Assembly: GCA_947044405.1 (NCBI GenBank)
Contig: CAMRHE010000063.1
Span: forward strand, 5,320,501-5,384,500
DNA from: Leptodactylus fallax
Taxonomy: Eukaryota > Chordata > Amphibia > Anura > Leptodactylidae
Direction: 5' to 3'
Length of the DNA stretch: 64,000 nt
The notes under the pieces are model-generated. The model did no database searches, was not told the DNA's origin, and saw only the letters and a list, made by a program, of their open reading frames with translations. Made by a program: the position numbers and the translations under genes. This document shows positions 10,850-23,387 of this stretch, piece by piece (positions within the stretch are counted from its first letter, which is position 1; every line of letters begins with the position of its first letter).

Positions 10850-10852
10850 CCA

Positions 10853-10889
<37 letters not shown>
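10850..10889. repeat. (CA)n microsatellite
   Basis: An uninterrupted CA run of about 17 dinucleotides after an A-rich stretch. Confidence 0.95.
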
Positions 10890-10890
<1 letters not shown>

Positions 10891-10953
10891 ACTGTCTGCA
10901 ATTACTGAGAAGAACTGATAGAAGGCAAAAGCCACTCACCCTAATGCTTATTT

Positions 10954-11256
10954 AGGCCCCTTGCAGACGACTGGGCGAGTTGAGTGTGTTATCCGGATTT
11001 TTCCCCAGATAGCACACTGACCTATTCATCTCTATCGACCCCCCCCCCCACGCACACACACACACACACACACACGACTGTGTATTACACAATTCCGTGT
11101 GCAGCCAGATAGTTCAGGCCGCAAAACTCTGGAAGGTCCTATTCCTTTCTGGTTTTGCGGCTGTGCTTCCGTGGCTTCAATTCATTGAATGAATGGCACC
11201 GGCCATTCCGTTCAATCTAGGCCAGTGGTGACTCCACGGTCGTCTGCAAGGGGCCT
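10954..11256. mobile_element. MITE with an 18-bp perfect terminal inverted repeat
   Basis: The left end AGGCCCCTTGCAGACGAC (10954-10971) is the exact reverse complement of the right end (11239-11256). The element is about 300 bp, non-coding, and has a C run plus (CA)n at about 11041-11075. AT-rich flanks (TTTA / TTATT) fit a short target duplication. Confidence 0.85.
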
Positions 11257-11299
11257 TATTGCGTTGCTAAAGAGTACAATAGATTAAAGTATATTACAA

Positions 11300-12120
11300 A
11301 AATGTTCAGCCAACCCCTCTGTGAAAGATCCTCCGTGCGCCAACACCGCTGTGGCCACACCCTGAGTCCTCTTTCATATAAAAACCACACTCACTGCCAG
11401 TGAGTGCCGGGTTCACCAGATAAATACAAGACAAGCCTTCTAAATTTTATATATTTATTAACCCCTAAATGGGTCGGTATTAAAATCTAACATATACAGA
11501 TCAGAACAGATATGCAGATATATGCAAGCATTAACAGTTACTAGTTACAAGATACAGTACAAATAAAATAAAAGGGATAAAGGTGAAATGATTACTTTAC
11601 CACACATGTCCTTGATGTGGTTCTGTAGTCCAACACTCACACATGCTCTGTGAGTCTCAACAGAATCTCATCACAGCAGCCTCTCCTCATGGTCTGTCTG
11701 TGTCAACTCCATAGCATGATCTCCATAGTGTCATCTCCTCCCACAGACCTCTTACCTCATCTTTTATACCCTTTATGCCACCTCCCAGAATGAGGTCACC
11801 GGCGACAGTACGTCTGATGAGTTAATTCAATCAAGTCCAGATCTTTTGTATAGAGCTGAGACAAAGTGAATTGATACACTATTATCAGCCATATCTGATC
11901 AACAGCCCAGGCTTGAACCATGCACTATTGTTTGATCACTCAGGGCTGTATAGGAATACAATGGAGCCCTATTGTTCCAGCCTGGCCACTACTGCCAATA
12001 TGCACCTAGGCTCATAGCTGCGCACAGTATGAATAAATGGAACTAGAGAGAAATACGCTACCCAGAGACCAAAATACAGCTGAGTTATAGCCACACTTAA
12101 GCAGAATCATCACACCCTCC
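11300..12120 (-). repeat. Possible LTR-like sequence
   Basis: On the minus strand there is GGGTATAAAAGATG near 11775-11760, a TATA-like box. About 310 bp downstream is AATAAATATA (near 11460). This spacing resembles an LTR, but no internal region, partner LTR or target duplication was found. Otherwise I see nothing in it. Confidence 0.3.
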
Positions 12121-12218
12121 ATATACAATAGCAAAAAAAAGTGAAAAAAAAAGACACTCACTTTAAGAAATTATCCCAATCTGAGGAGTTTTCCAGAGAT
12201 CTGTAGCTCTCTTATATA

Positions 12219-12927
12219 TGTAACAGTCACTTATTGCAGAACGCCAAGCCGCATAGGGCAGGCGTTAGTGACTGTAGCAGCGAGGGCGAGGATAGGGTTA
12301 AGCTGATCCCCCTTTCCCTCCTCCTCCTATACATCTTTGGCAGGAGGGGAGGTGTTTGGGATGAGCTATTTAGAGGGGTTGTTATTTGAGCCTATACGGA
12401 GTTAGGGGAGAATAGGGTCTGCCTCGGGGTGCCTCACCCCCTACGGATTTATGGCGGGAGTTATTGGTATACCCCATGGGAATATAGGGGAAGTTCACCC
12501 CTCCCAGCTCCCTCTTACCGGATCTCCAGAGACACGTTTCCCACCCTCCCTCCCTGTGAATCAGGAATTTTGTGGAATTTTGACGGCTATATGGGTTGGA
12601 GTGATTCGTTCTTGATGTTGGTTATGCAGTGTTGTTTGGTGTCTGATATTGTTCTCTTTTCCAGAGAGTGTTGGAATCTACGCATTTAAGTCACAGCTGG
12701 CGGTGTAAAGCGGATATTGCGGCATGAAGGCGGAAGTGCCCGCAGGGAGACCTGCGGCCGGCATATCGCTTCATTCCACTGTTCAAAGTTGTAAGCATTT
12801 TAAAATATAAGAAATCATTAAAGCTGTGGCCGACCCCGCCCATTTAAGACTTTAAGCTCGTGTCCCGTGTCTTATTTCTGGAAGTGGGGAGGAGTACGGT
12901 ATACGGGGTGTAGTAAGTCTCTACAGT
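12219..12927 (+). repeat. Possible solo LTR
   Basis: It begins TGTAACAGTCAC and ends near GTCTCTACA, with a CATTAAAG poly(A)-like signal near 12818-12826 followed by GTGTCCCGTGTCTTATT, as in many Ty3-type LTRs. No second LTR, pol sequence or target duplication was seen, so the call is tentative. Confidence 0.3.
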
Positions 12928-13289
12928 CTCAGATGACCACAAGTATGGGAGTATGTTGGGGGAGGAGAGAAACTAAAAACATCCAAAAATAACCGTAGCA
13001 TTAGTACTTTACTCTAATACTCTCAATACAATCTGTGCAGGCCTAAAGGATGTAAAAACTCCTGTGATAAGTCACCCTAGCACAATAACAAAGCACAACC
13101 AATGCAGATGGCAGAACAGCCGACCATCCCAAAAAAAACTATCATGTCTAGGTCAGGGGCGGACATAACATTGGTGCAACATGTGTAGCTACACAGGGGC
13201 CCTATGACCGCAACTGCAGCTTTCTACTGTGGGCCCCCCGGAGGGCAGAAGGGGATGCGGAGGTGGCTATGAGCAGGGATTGGGGGATC
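12928..13289. other. Repeat-like intergenic sequence
   Basis: Contains GGGGCGGACATAACATTGG and GGGGCCCTATGACCG, motifs like those at other dispersed element ends in the window. No gene was recognised. Confidence 0.35.
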
Positions 13290-13870
13290 GGTAAGTGAGG
13301 CCCCAGAGTATAATAACCAGAGGGCCAGGGGAGGTGACAAACATAAAAACCTATGTTAGTCACCTCTCCCTGCGCAGCGGCAGTCTTCGGGCCTGTGAGG
13401 TAAGGTCCTAGACATCACGTGGGCCAGGCCGGCATCATTATGCTTAGCAACGCCGGCCTGGTCCATGTGACATCTGCACCAACATTGAAGAGGGGCGAAA
13501 GCAACAAGGAGTGAGCAGGAGCTGGGAAGAGGTACGTAACATTGGTTTTTGTGTTTGTCACCTCTCCAGATCTCCATTCATGATACTCTGGGGTCTGAAA
13601 AGACCCCAGAGTATAATAGGTCATGGATGGGCCACTGTGGGGCATAATACTGCGTGCAGGGGCCAGGAAATGGTGCATAATACTGCGTGCAGGGGCCAGG
13701 AAATGGGGCATAATACTGCGTGCAGGGGCCAGGAAAGGGGGCGCTATGCCTGTGTGCTCCGGCCCCGGGAGCTGCAGGCGCACTGTGATGACGTCAATCA
13801 CATTGCACCTGCAGCTCCCAGAACACTCTGTGACTGACTCGACTGCAAATAGAGCAGCAGGGGGGCGAGG
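13290..13870. repeat. Foldback element(s) with GAGTATAATA hairpins, a 33-bp tandem and a CRE palindrome
   Basis: Inverted arms include CCCCAGAGTATAATA and GGTGACAAACATAAA (left) against GTGTTTGTCACCTCTCC and CTCTGGGGTCTG (right, to 13619). The following part (13620-13740) holds about three copies of a 33-bp unit with ATAATACTGCGTGCAGG. A second inverted arm (GGGAGCTGCAGGCG / GCACCTGCAGCTCCC) surrounds TGACGTCA at 13789-13796. No coding capacity. Confidence 0.65.
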
Positions 13871-14002
13871 AGAGTATCAATGGTTTTTTTCATGTTAAAA
13901 TTTGGGGGCAAATTGAGGGGGAACATGAAACTGGGGGTAGATAAAGGGGTGGACATTAAACCATGGAAGTAGCTGGAAATGGACATGTCCCCCTCCAGTT
14001 CA

Positions 14003-14735
14003 CGGCCACTTTAACCATAGGGCCAATGGTGCACTTGCACCAGGCTTTATGGTACTGGGGCCCCGTTGGGCATACCTCCCAACCGACCGGGATTCCGGGT
14101 CCTGTCCCGGTCGGCATGTCCCGGTATCAACTCATCTGCGTCCTCTCCGGTATATAATGTTAGGGTGACTGTAGGAGGATTATACAGTGTGGGGGCACAA
14201 AGAAAAATGGACTACAATGGGCGGAGTCAATGTAGAAGTGGGTGGAGCTAAATTTGATGCGGCACGTATAGCCAAATCACAGGGGTATTTTATGTAACAC
14301 CCCTCTGAACATAACATAACCAGGAAGTTATTGGCGATGTGACCCAGACATTTACCATCGTCCAGGTCGCAGCGCCAAAAGAGTTGCACCAAACACTTAC
14401 ACAAAGTCATCAATAAAGTTTACATTTGACCCTGTCCCTGTCCTGACCATACCTGATCTTTATAGAGTAAAATACGCCGACGCGATATCCTTTACACGCT
14501 AAACTAATAGCTATAATGATTATTACTAGGGAACGTATAAACATTTCTGACAGGCGGAAAAGTTCCATCAGTCACATAACACATGGTTGAAAATAACCAT
14601 TGAAGGTCACCATATAAAATCCCAGTTTTTGGCAGCTTTCAGATGGTTATGATAGCAGGTGGTGTTGGGGGGGCCCCCCACTTATGAAACCTTTGCACTG
14701 GGCCCACCAATGTGTTGAAACGGCCCTGCTCCAGT
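14003..14735 (+). repeat. Dispersed element ending in GGCCCTG (second plus-strand copy)
   Basis: The left end CCACTTTAACCATAGGGC and the right end TGTTGAAACGGCCCTG match the termini of 2003-3168, but the interior differs and lacks the AT-rich array. That suggests different insertions within one family. No coding capacity. Confidence 0.55.
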
Positions 14736-15169
14736 TGCCCCCAGTTTAATGTGCCACTCCAGAATGAATGGGGAAAAAAAAAAAAACAGACTGGTCAAAA
14801 ATGGACACCCATTGACTAAACCGTCTAAAAAGACGGATTTGGGTATCTGCTGTATAACCGTTTGGAATCCTTTTTGTACCAAAGAGTTTCTCTTAAAACG
14901 GTTTACAAGCGGACGGATACCAGACCCAGGTGTGAACCTAGCGTAAGGTCATAGCCGTAAAATCATGGCCAAAAGTAACTGCAAAATCGGGAATATAGAC
15001 ATATAGATACACACAGTATAGCAAAAACAGGTCATCTACTAAAAACATAGTGGATATCAAATATATGTCACAAGTTACACAGAATATGGAGTATATACTA
15101 GGGCAGGGGTCGGCAACCCGTGGCACGCGAGGCTTATTTCCCTGGCACGGCAGCGGAGTCCTCACCCAG
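14736..15169. other. Repeat fragments, no gene
   Basis: Includes CAGTTGCCCCCAGTTTAATG (also near 34620), an A run, and a MITE right end CCAGGTGTGAACCTAGCG near 14927-14944. Nothing coding was recognised. Confidence 0.45.
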
Positions 15170-15575
15170 CAGTTTTGATCGGACCAAACACGGCCGAAAA
15201 GAAACTGCTATTATTATACTGTGGGGTTTCATCAGACCCCAGAGTATAATAAGCGGAGCCCCAGAGGTGACAAACATAAAAAACAATGTACTCACCATTC
15301 CACGCTCCGCAGCCGCTGTGTACTCTTCAGGCGCTTCTGCCTGAAGTCAGCTGACAGGGCGTCAGGGGTCACGTCTGCGTCTGACGTCATTATGACGCGA
15401 CATGACCCCTAAGACTCAATGAGCGGATACTGACTACAGGCAGAAGCACCCGAAGAGAACAGAGCGGCTGCGGAGCGAGTAATGGTGAGTACATTGTTTA
15501 TGTTTGTCACCTCTCTTCGCCCTCCACTTATTTTACTCTGTGGTCTGAAGAGACCCCCCAGGTATAATAATAGCT
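15170..15575. repeat. Foldback element with central TGACGTCA
   Basis: The left arm reads CCCAGAGTATAATAAGC, GGTGACAAACATAAAA, TACTCACCATTC, CGCTCCGCAGCCGCT. The right arm has the same blocks inverted: AGCGGCTGCGGAGCG, AATGGTGAGTAC, TTTATGTTTGTCACC, CTCTGTGGTCTG. The centre carries a perfect CRE palindrome at 15382-15389. It is non-coding and consistent with a MITE-like foldback element. Confidence 0.75.
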
Positions 15576-15596
15576 AGTGAGTGGCACAAATTGGAA

Positions 15597-16380
15597 TATT
15601 ATACCGTGTGCAGGGGCCGCTATGGGACATAATACCGTGTGCAGAGGCTGCTATGGGACAAATACCGTGTGCAGAGGCCGCTATGGGACAAAATACCGTG
15701 TGCAGAGGCCGCTATGGGACATAATACCGTGTGCAGGGGCCGCTATGGGACAAATACCGTGTGCAGAGGCCGCTATGGGACAAATACCGTGTGCAGAGGC
15801 CGCTATGGGACAAATACCGTGTGCAGAGGCCGCTATGGGACAAATACCGTGTGCAGAGGCCGCTATGGGACAAATACCGTGTGCAGAGGCCGCTATGGGA
15901 CAAATACCGTGTGCAGAGGCCGCTATGGGACAAATACCGTGTGCAGAGCGGGCCGCTATGGGACAAATACCGTGTGCAGAGGCCGGCTATGGGACAAATA
16001 CCGTGTGCAGAGGCCGCTATGGGACAAATACCGTGTGCAGAGGCCGCTATGGGACAAATACCGTGTGCAGAGGCCGCTATGGGACAAATACCGTGTGCAG
16101 AGGCCGCTATGGGACAAATACCGTGTGCAGAGGCCGCTAGGGACAAAACCGTGGCAGGGCCGCTGGGGACAAATACCGTGTGCAGAGGCCGCTGTGGGAC
16201 AAATACCGTGTGCAGAGGCCGCTGTGGGACAAATACCGTGTGCAGAGGCCGCTGTGGGACAAATACCGTGTGCAGAGGCCGCTGTGGGACAAATACCGTG
16301 TGCAGAGGCCGCTGTGGGACTGCTATGGCTGTGGGACATAATACCATATGCAGGGACCACTATGGGACATTATTCTGTAT
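15597..16380. repeat. 30-bp minisatellite, about 25 copies
   Basis: The unit is GGGACAAATACCGTGTGCAG followed by AGGCCGCTAT. Copies from 15600 to about 16135 end in CTAT and those from about 16165 to 16320 end in CTGT, so two subfamilies expanded separately. A damaged unit (16135-16165) lies at the border. Because the unit is a multiple of three, long false open frames appear on both strands. Confidence 0.97.
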
Positions 16381-16384
16381 AACG

Positions 16385-17160
16385 GTGTGTTTTCTGTATT
16401 AAGGATGTGTTTTTGCACAGAAAACTCAGGCTTTTTTTTTTTTGTGCAAAAATGCACCAGTTTTACATCGAATGAAAAAGTTCCAGTGGCCTAAGAATAT
16501 AGCTGCATCCAGATACATAGTGTGTTTCCACCATAAGGATGCCGCCATACGGTGCTCCTGGACACATTTACCACTAATTGGGGGATGCACATGGACTTTC
16601 ATTGCTTCTAATCAGAAAGTACAGGAGCGTCCCAGGAAATAGCAGTAAACGCATGTGTCCTAAAGCATCTGGTGGCAGCACTTCTGTGTTATGGTTTGTG
16701 GTATATGACTTTAGTTTAGGGGTCGTCAGACTTACAATTATTGACCGGCACTCCGAGTACCTCATCTTTGATTTTTTAATTAAAATCGGCACACCGAACA
16801 AAAACGGTTGCCTACCCCTGTACTAGGGGGTAGGTATAGTGTAGGTAGCTTGCACATGAGAGAAGTAAAACAGGTGGAGATAAGGAAATGGAAAAGTAAA
16901 TGGAAAACAAGGAAATGGAAAAGAAGCAGAATCAGACAGGTATCCAACCAAAATATTGTAAAGCAATGGCCTGTGAGTTACCTGGTAGTGACTTATAGAA
17001 GGAGACAACATGCTGGATACATCATATTGCTGCTATCCAGGTTTAAATAGGATGCCAGTCCAAAACAGGAAGTGACATTTAAAACTGGAAGTGATGTCAC
17101 ATCACTCTGCCCACCCACACAGGCCATTGAGCATGCCCAGATTGCAGTCATGTTTAAGGA
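16385..17160. other. Intergenic, no feature recognised
   Basis: AT-rich with short T runs. No gene, RNA or clear repeat was identified. Confidence 0.45.
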
Positions 17161-17162
17161 AC

Positions 17163-17501
17163 TCAATGGGTGGGCGATAGAATAAAAGTTTTCACAAGAG
17201 CCGCTCGATGACTTGGAATCGTAACTGTGATACATACATTATGGTGTAAAAGTGGTACGGTAGGGGTCGTAACATATTCTTGCATCGAATATTTGATTTG
17301 TGTTGTGATATGCGGTCTCGTAAATTGTGGGTGGTCTCCCCAACATATATGAGACCGCACAGACATTTGATCAGGTAAATCACATGTGTAGAATCCATTA
17401 ATAGGAAATTTTTTACCGGTATAGGGGTGACAGAAGCGGTCGATTTTAATGATGTCCATGCAGTGGGGGTATGGATATGGACCACGTTTCGGTGTTCTCA
17501 T
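17163..17501 (-). pseudogene. Penelope-like element remnant, GIY-YIG endonuclease fragment
   Basis: On the minus strand one frame gives CMDIIKIDRFCHPYTGKKFP. After a frameshift, another gives HVIYLIKCLCGLIYVGETTH, then RDRISQHKSNIRC and LRFQVIERLL. The YLIKC...GLIYVGET block is the GIY-YIG nuclease signature found at the C terminus of Penelope-like retroelements. No reverse transcriptase is adjacent, so this is a truncated, frameshifted relic. Confidence 0.72.
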
Positions 17502-18625
17502 GACAGAATATTCATCCTCTATGATGTGTATTGGCAGAATAAAGTATAAAGGAAATACATCACATATTTTGGAGTCTCACAATACGCAGGACTCTGTACT
17601 GGAGAGTAGAGATACAAATCACTATCTAAAATGGCTGCCAGACCTTGCTCTGTACCTCAGGAAGGTGCCCAGGGTGTAATCCAGAACTAATGAGCATGCT
17701 CTGTGAAGGAGGCCTCTGCTGGCCAGGTCACATGTCCTGTGTGCAACCAATCAGGAAACTACTTTCATTTTCAGCCTGCAGCGATAGCTAAGTGGTTGCT
17801 ATTGACAACGACTCCATTTTACATCGTGTCTTCTCTAAAATCCCTCAAGGAGGCAAAAAAAAACCAGAACAGAATTATTCTCTCCCAGACTTTTCATCAG
17901 AAACAGCCCTTCAGTCCTCCTTCTAGTGAAGAGGTGTCACAGTTATGACTATAAGGAGAATCTAACTCTTTTTGGTCCCTGTGGTCACTACTGATCGCAA
18001 CATCTAAGGGTGCGTTCACATATGTCAGTTGTGAGCATCAGTTTCCCTCTGGCGTGATGCACACAAGCTGGAGGTAAACTGATCCCATAGTTTTCTATGG
18101 GATCTGTTCTTGTGCAAAGCGCTTCAGTTTTTGCGCGGTATAGCGCCGGATCTCTGCTGAAGCCGCATCAAAAAACGTTCCCTGCAGCGTTTATCTATCC
18201 GGCTCGCTCAGAGGTCTGGAGCTGTAAGAGAAGCCGAGTGCAGCCGCCATTGTTCTGCAGCACCCGGCGGCGATAAATGTTCTCCCTGCCTGGGATGCAT
18301 CTAGCTGCATAGGACCTGGGGTACAAACCCTGGAGCCATGTTCACATGTGCTGCTGGGGCACAGCCTGTGTGCACTGTCTAGTCCTCCAGCGCCTACTCT
18401 TTGATGCCGGATGAGCAGACGCAGGCTGTGCCCCAGCAGCTCCCAAGTCTCCAGCTCTCTGCATCAGGGGTTCGTTTCTCAGGTAAGGGCCAAGATGGTT
18501 GTACTATCCAGCTATAACTCACCCTGGACAGGCCAGGATAAAGTGGGCGGAGTATAGTATAGGCGGGGCTTAACAGTTAAGGGGCGGGATTTACGTCACT
18601 GACGTTTAGCAGTCCAAACGGAGAG
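17502..18625. other. Intergenic, no gene recognised
   Basis: Contains a possible MITE end at 18007 (AAGGGTGCGTTCACATATG) and GC-richer sequence around 18200-18480 with a repeated AGCAGACGCAGGCTGTGC / GCACAGCCTGTGTGC inverted pair. Nothing coding was seen. Confidence 0.4.
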
Positions 18626-21130
18626 GCAGGGTTCACACTACCATTGTATTCCTTTAGGGGGCGTTCACAATACCGTTGGTGACCGTCAGTAGTGTCCATT
18701 GCTATTGTCCGTTATTTGTTATTTTATGTCCGGTTTTTTCCTGCGCATGCTCAGAAAGGAGAAACAAACAAAAAAAAAAAAACGGACAGTGTTAAAAAAC
18801 GGACACTAACAGATGGTAACGGACACTAACTGATGCTAATGTGTTCGTTTTTTTAAGGGGGCGTTCACACTACCGTTGGTGACCGTCAGTAGTGTCCGTT
18901 GCTATTGTCCGTTACAAGATTTTGGCATCTGACACTAGCTGAACCGTCAGAAATCCGTTATTTTATGTCCGTTTTTTTTTCCTGCGCATGCTCAGAAAGC
19001 GGGGGGGGGGGGGGGGAAACGGACAGTGTTGAAAAAACGGACAGTGTTAAAATCGGACGTTAACTGATGCTAATGTGTCCGTTATTTTTAACTAATCCAT
19101 TAATTGGATCAGTTAAAAAAATGGACACATTAACATCAGTTAGTGTCCGTTAATGTCTGTTATGATAAGTGTCCGTTTTTTTGTTTTTTTTTTTTCTTTT
19201 TTAACGGGCACTATCAGAACGGACATCAACGGTAGTGTGAACACTGCCTAAATGAACCCTTAATTGGATCAGTTAAAAAAACGGACACATTAACATCAGT
19301 TAGTGTCCGTTAAGATAGGTGTCCTTTTTTTTGTTTTTTTTAACGGACACCTTCATAACGGACTCCAACGGTAGTGTGAACCCTGCCTTAGTGTCCGTTA
19401 GCATCAGTTAGTGTCCGGTTTTTTTTTTTGGTTTTTTTTTTGTTTCTCCTTTCTGAGCATGCGCAGAAAAAAACGGACATAAAATAACGGACAGTAACTG
19501 ATGGCTATCAGTTACTGTCCGTTATAAGTCCGTTACCCATAGACTTCAATGTTAAAAAAATAACGGACACTACTGACGGTCACCAACGGTAGTGTGAATG
19601 CCCCCTATCTGATAGCCATCAGTTACTGTCCGTTATTTTATTTCTGTTTTTTTTCCTGCGCATGCTCAGAAAGGATAAACAAAAAAAAAAAACGGACAGT
19701 GTTAAAAATCGGATACTAACTGATGCTAACCAACGGACACTAACTGATGCTAATGTGTTCGTTTTTTAAGGGGGCGTTCACACTACCGTTGGTGACCGTC
19801 AGCAGTGTCCGTTGCTATTGTCCGTTACAAGATTTTAGCATCGGACACTAGCTGAACCGTAAGAAATCCATTAAAATTTCCATTCATTTCAATGGGTTTT
19901 TATATTGTGTCCATTTACACCAAATCCGTCAGAAGTCCGTTATTTTTTCGCGGACAAAAAATCCTACATGCAGGACTTTTTGTCCGTTTGAAAAAAACTT
20001 ATTCTTGACGGACAGCAAGTGTCCGTTATTTTTTTAACATTGAAGTCTATGGGTAACGGACTTATAACGGACAGTAACTGATAGCCATCAGTTACTGTCC
20101 GTTATTTTATGTCCGTTTTTCCTGCGCATGCTCAGAAAGCAAAGAAAAAACGGACAGTGTTAAAAAAACGGACAGTGTTAAAAAACAGACACTAACTGAT
20201 GCTAATGTGTCTGTTTTTAACTAATTCATTAATTGGATCAGTTAAAAAAACGGACACATTAACATCAGTAAGTGTCTGTTAATGTCTGTTATGATAAGTG
20301 TCCGTTTTTTTTTTTGTTTTTCTTTTTTTAACGGACACTATCAGAACGGACATCAACGATAGTGTGAACCCTGCCTAACTGAACCATTAATTGGATCAGT
20401 TAAAAAACGGACACATTAACATCAGTTAGTGTCCGTTATGATAGGTATCCGTTTTTTGTTTTTTTTAACGGACACCTTCATAACGGACTCCGGTGGTAGC
20501 GTGAACCCTGCCTTAGTGTCCGTTTTTTAAGGCAGGGTTCACACTACCGTTGGAGTACGTTATGAAGGTGTCTGTTAAAAAAAAACGGACACCTATCATA
20601 ACGGACACTAACTGATGTTAATGTGTCCGTTTTTTTAACTGATCCAATTAATGGTTCAGTTAAAAAAAACGGACACATTAGCATCAGTTAGTGTCCGTTA
20701 GCATCAGTTAGTGTCCATTTTTTAACACTGTCCATTTTTGGGTTTTTTTCTTTCTCCTTTCTGAGCATGCGCAGGAAAAAAACGGACATAAAATAACGGA
20801 CAGTAACTGATGGCTATCAGTTACTATCCGTTATAAGTCCGTTACCCATAGACTTCAATGTAAAAAAAATAACGGACACTTGCTGTCTGTCAAGAATCCG
20901 TTATTTCAAACGGACAAAAAAAGTCCTGCATGTAGGATTTTTTTGTCCGCAAAAAAAAACGGACTTCTGACGGATTGGGTGTAAACGGACACAATATAAA
21001 AACCCATTGAAATGAATGGAAATTTTAAGAGATTTCTGACGGTTCAGCTAGTGTCCGATGCTAAAATCTTGTAACGGACAATAGCAACGCACACTACTGA
21101 CGGTCACCAAGGGTAGTGTGAACGCCCCCT
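18626..21130. mobile_element. Nest of foldback MITEs sharing GTTCACACTACCGTTGG ends
   Basis: About ten copies of the terminal motif (GGGCGTTCACACTACCG or GGCAGGGTTCACAC, and inverse forms) occur, for example at 18657, 18858, 19235, 19370, 19590, 19770, 20360, 20500, 20530 and 21110. The bodies are filled with AACGGACA / TGTCCGTT and TTAACATCAGTTAGTG in both orientations. The pattern fits repeated insertion of one family into itself. No transposase was seen. Confidence 0.85.
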
Positions 21131-21301
21131 AAGTATCACAGTGTAAAGGGATTTATGTGATCAATGTGTGTGCACTGTTACCAATGTATGTGTCTAGTAT
21201 GTAAGTGACTAAAATATGGACACTGACGTGTGTTGTATGCATGTAATATGTGAGTGACATGTTCTGTAGTCAGGTAGTATGTGTGTTACATGTTGCTGGT
21301 G

Positions 21302-21355
21302 TGAGATGTGCCAGAATTATTAAAAGGCTCTATCTCTTGCCTCTTAATAATTCTG
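21302..21355. repeat. Short hairpin
   Basis: CCAGAATTATTAA is followed about 20 nt later by TTAATAATTCTGG, a perfect 13-bp inverted repeat. Confidence 0.8.
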
Positions 21356-21397
21356 GTGCATCTTGGGAAGTCCCATTTGCTAGAATTTAAAAAGGAC

Positions 21398-21802
21398 CGT
21401 TCATGTTCTCTGATATCGGCGGTATTGTATACCACTAGAAAGCTAATGGTGCTCTAAATTCGGCACACTGTCAGCTTTGCCGGTATGCACCCTGGTGCCG
21501 GAGATATCGGTGCTGTTAGTTTTGGCACGGACATCGCTGGGCGGTGAGGAACGCCACCCCTGACAGTACAAGGTTATGGAAAAGTATACCGTCAGTGGGG
21601 GCATTCCTCACCGCCCAGCGATGACACAGCTGTAAGGCCCACCCTTCTGACAGTGGAGGGATGTCCGTGCTGAAACTAACGCTACCGATATTCCCGACAC
21701 CCGGGTGCACACTGACAAAGCTGAGAGTGCGCTGAATTCAGGGCACCGATAACTTTCTAGTGGTATATAATACTGCCTGTGTCAGAGGACATGCAAGGTC
21801 TT
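21398..21802. mobile_element. Foldback MITE
   Basis: The left arm has GTATACCACTAGAAAGC and, further in, GGCACGGACATCGCTGGGCG. The right arm has the inverse CTTTCTAGTGGTATA and CGCCCAGCGATG...GATGTCCGTGCTG. Arms of roughly 180 bp pair imperfectly around 21590. No coding capacity. Confidence 0.7.
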
Positions 21803-23387
21803 CTTTAAGATATACCAGTCAAGTAAAGGTGTAGATTTCAGCTATAACTTATGCCAGTATTCTGACATTTTTAACCCCAGTCGTCATAACCCCAGAGTTA
21901 TAACCTCCGGGCCATGTGCATTTTCAGGCAAGTGGTAAAGGTGTTGCATAAGTAAAAAAAAAAATGCACAACACTTACCTGCACAAAAAAATTACACCAG
22001 AACACTGGTTGTACAATGCCTAATAAATCCGCCCCAGCGAGTGAGCAAGTGTCTGTGCATCATGTGTCAGTTGTGTGGGCGGCCTGTATGTGGCATGTGT
22101 CTTATGTGTGAGTGCTGTGTGTCATGTTTCTAATGAGTCAATGGAGTGTATGCATCATGTGTGTGTGTATAAGATATATATATACACACATACATACGTA
22201 CACACCATTATATATTTGAGCATCATTATTATTTTTAAAGGAAGGGGCCCTTTGCTTTCAGTGTCCACCCCTGATGTTATATACAGTTCAGGGATCAGCA
22301 TGTGGGCAGGCATTACTACAGTAAGAGTATCTTATGGGGGCTATTACTTGTAGAGGGGCACTATTATGGCACTATTACAGTATTAGTGCCCCCCACAGGT
22401 AATAGTCTGCCCGTATAAGTAATAGTGTTACATATGGAGAGGCGCTATTACTGTTCTGGGAAAGCACCATTAATATAATAGTGTCCTAAAAGTGCGATAC
22501 GATACATCGGTCTTAAATCTGCCTCACTGTGTCATTTACTAGGAACAGCTAGTCAAAAGTGAGCAATGTATGGTATTACTGTATGGATACGGTATAGCTG
22601 TTTGGGGGTTAAACAGTACCCATACACAGGGGTGTGAGTAGGAAAGACCGGGCTCCATAGCAAGCTTTTGTCTCAGCGCCCAGCTTCCCCTGCCCCCCGG
22701 ATAAGGCCCCGTTTAGTGACCTTCACATTGTATAATCCCCATTATAGGCCCGCACACATGGTATATTTCTCTATTATTGGCCCCCATACAATATATTACC
22801 TCCTTTACTGGCCCCCATAGAGTATACTGTCCCTGTACAAGGTATACACCACTCTTATGGTAAAAACTGATGGTAAAGACTGATGACAACTGATGGTTTT
22901 GGAGTAGAAATTTGTGAAAAAGCCTGACGACAACTGATGCATTTTGGCATCAGTTGTAAAGATTAAATGGAGGAAAAACTGATACTGATGCAAATGATAT
23001 ATGTGAACTTACCCTAAGGGGTTAATAATAGAAATATAGCAGGATGGCGTTGGCAGCGCAAAACTACATCGGCGAAGACTTCATTTACTACAAGCCGGTG
23101 AAAGCCTAGTAATAAATCATTTCTGGATCCAACATGACAGATGACACAATGTCCTGTATTCATTGTAATAACACCTGACAAATAACTGAAGTTTTTTTTT
23201 GTTTTTGTTTTATTTTTAAACTGTTTTTATTTCACCAAGATCATATATATTACCAATAAATTGGGACCCTTAAGACGCCAAATTACTAATACAAATTAAT
23301 TGAAAGTAAATCAGTCTAATAAAAAATTGTCGTGGATAATGTAATAGATGTGATTGCCATAGTATTACAGTCTGTATCATACATACA
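21803..23387. other. Intergenic, no gene recognised
   Basis: Contains a short AT/AC microsatellite near 22171-22205 and a T-rich stretch near 23190. No coding exons or clear repeats were identified. Confidence 0.45.

Noticed and set aside
15577..16402. Open frames of 130-250 codons on both strands
   Set aside because: They arise from a 30-bp tandem repeat, a multiple of three without stops in several frames.
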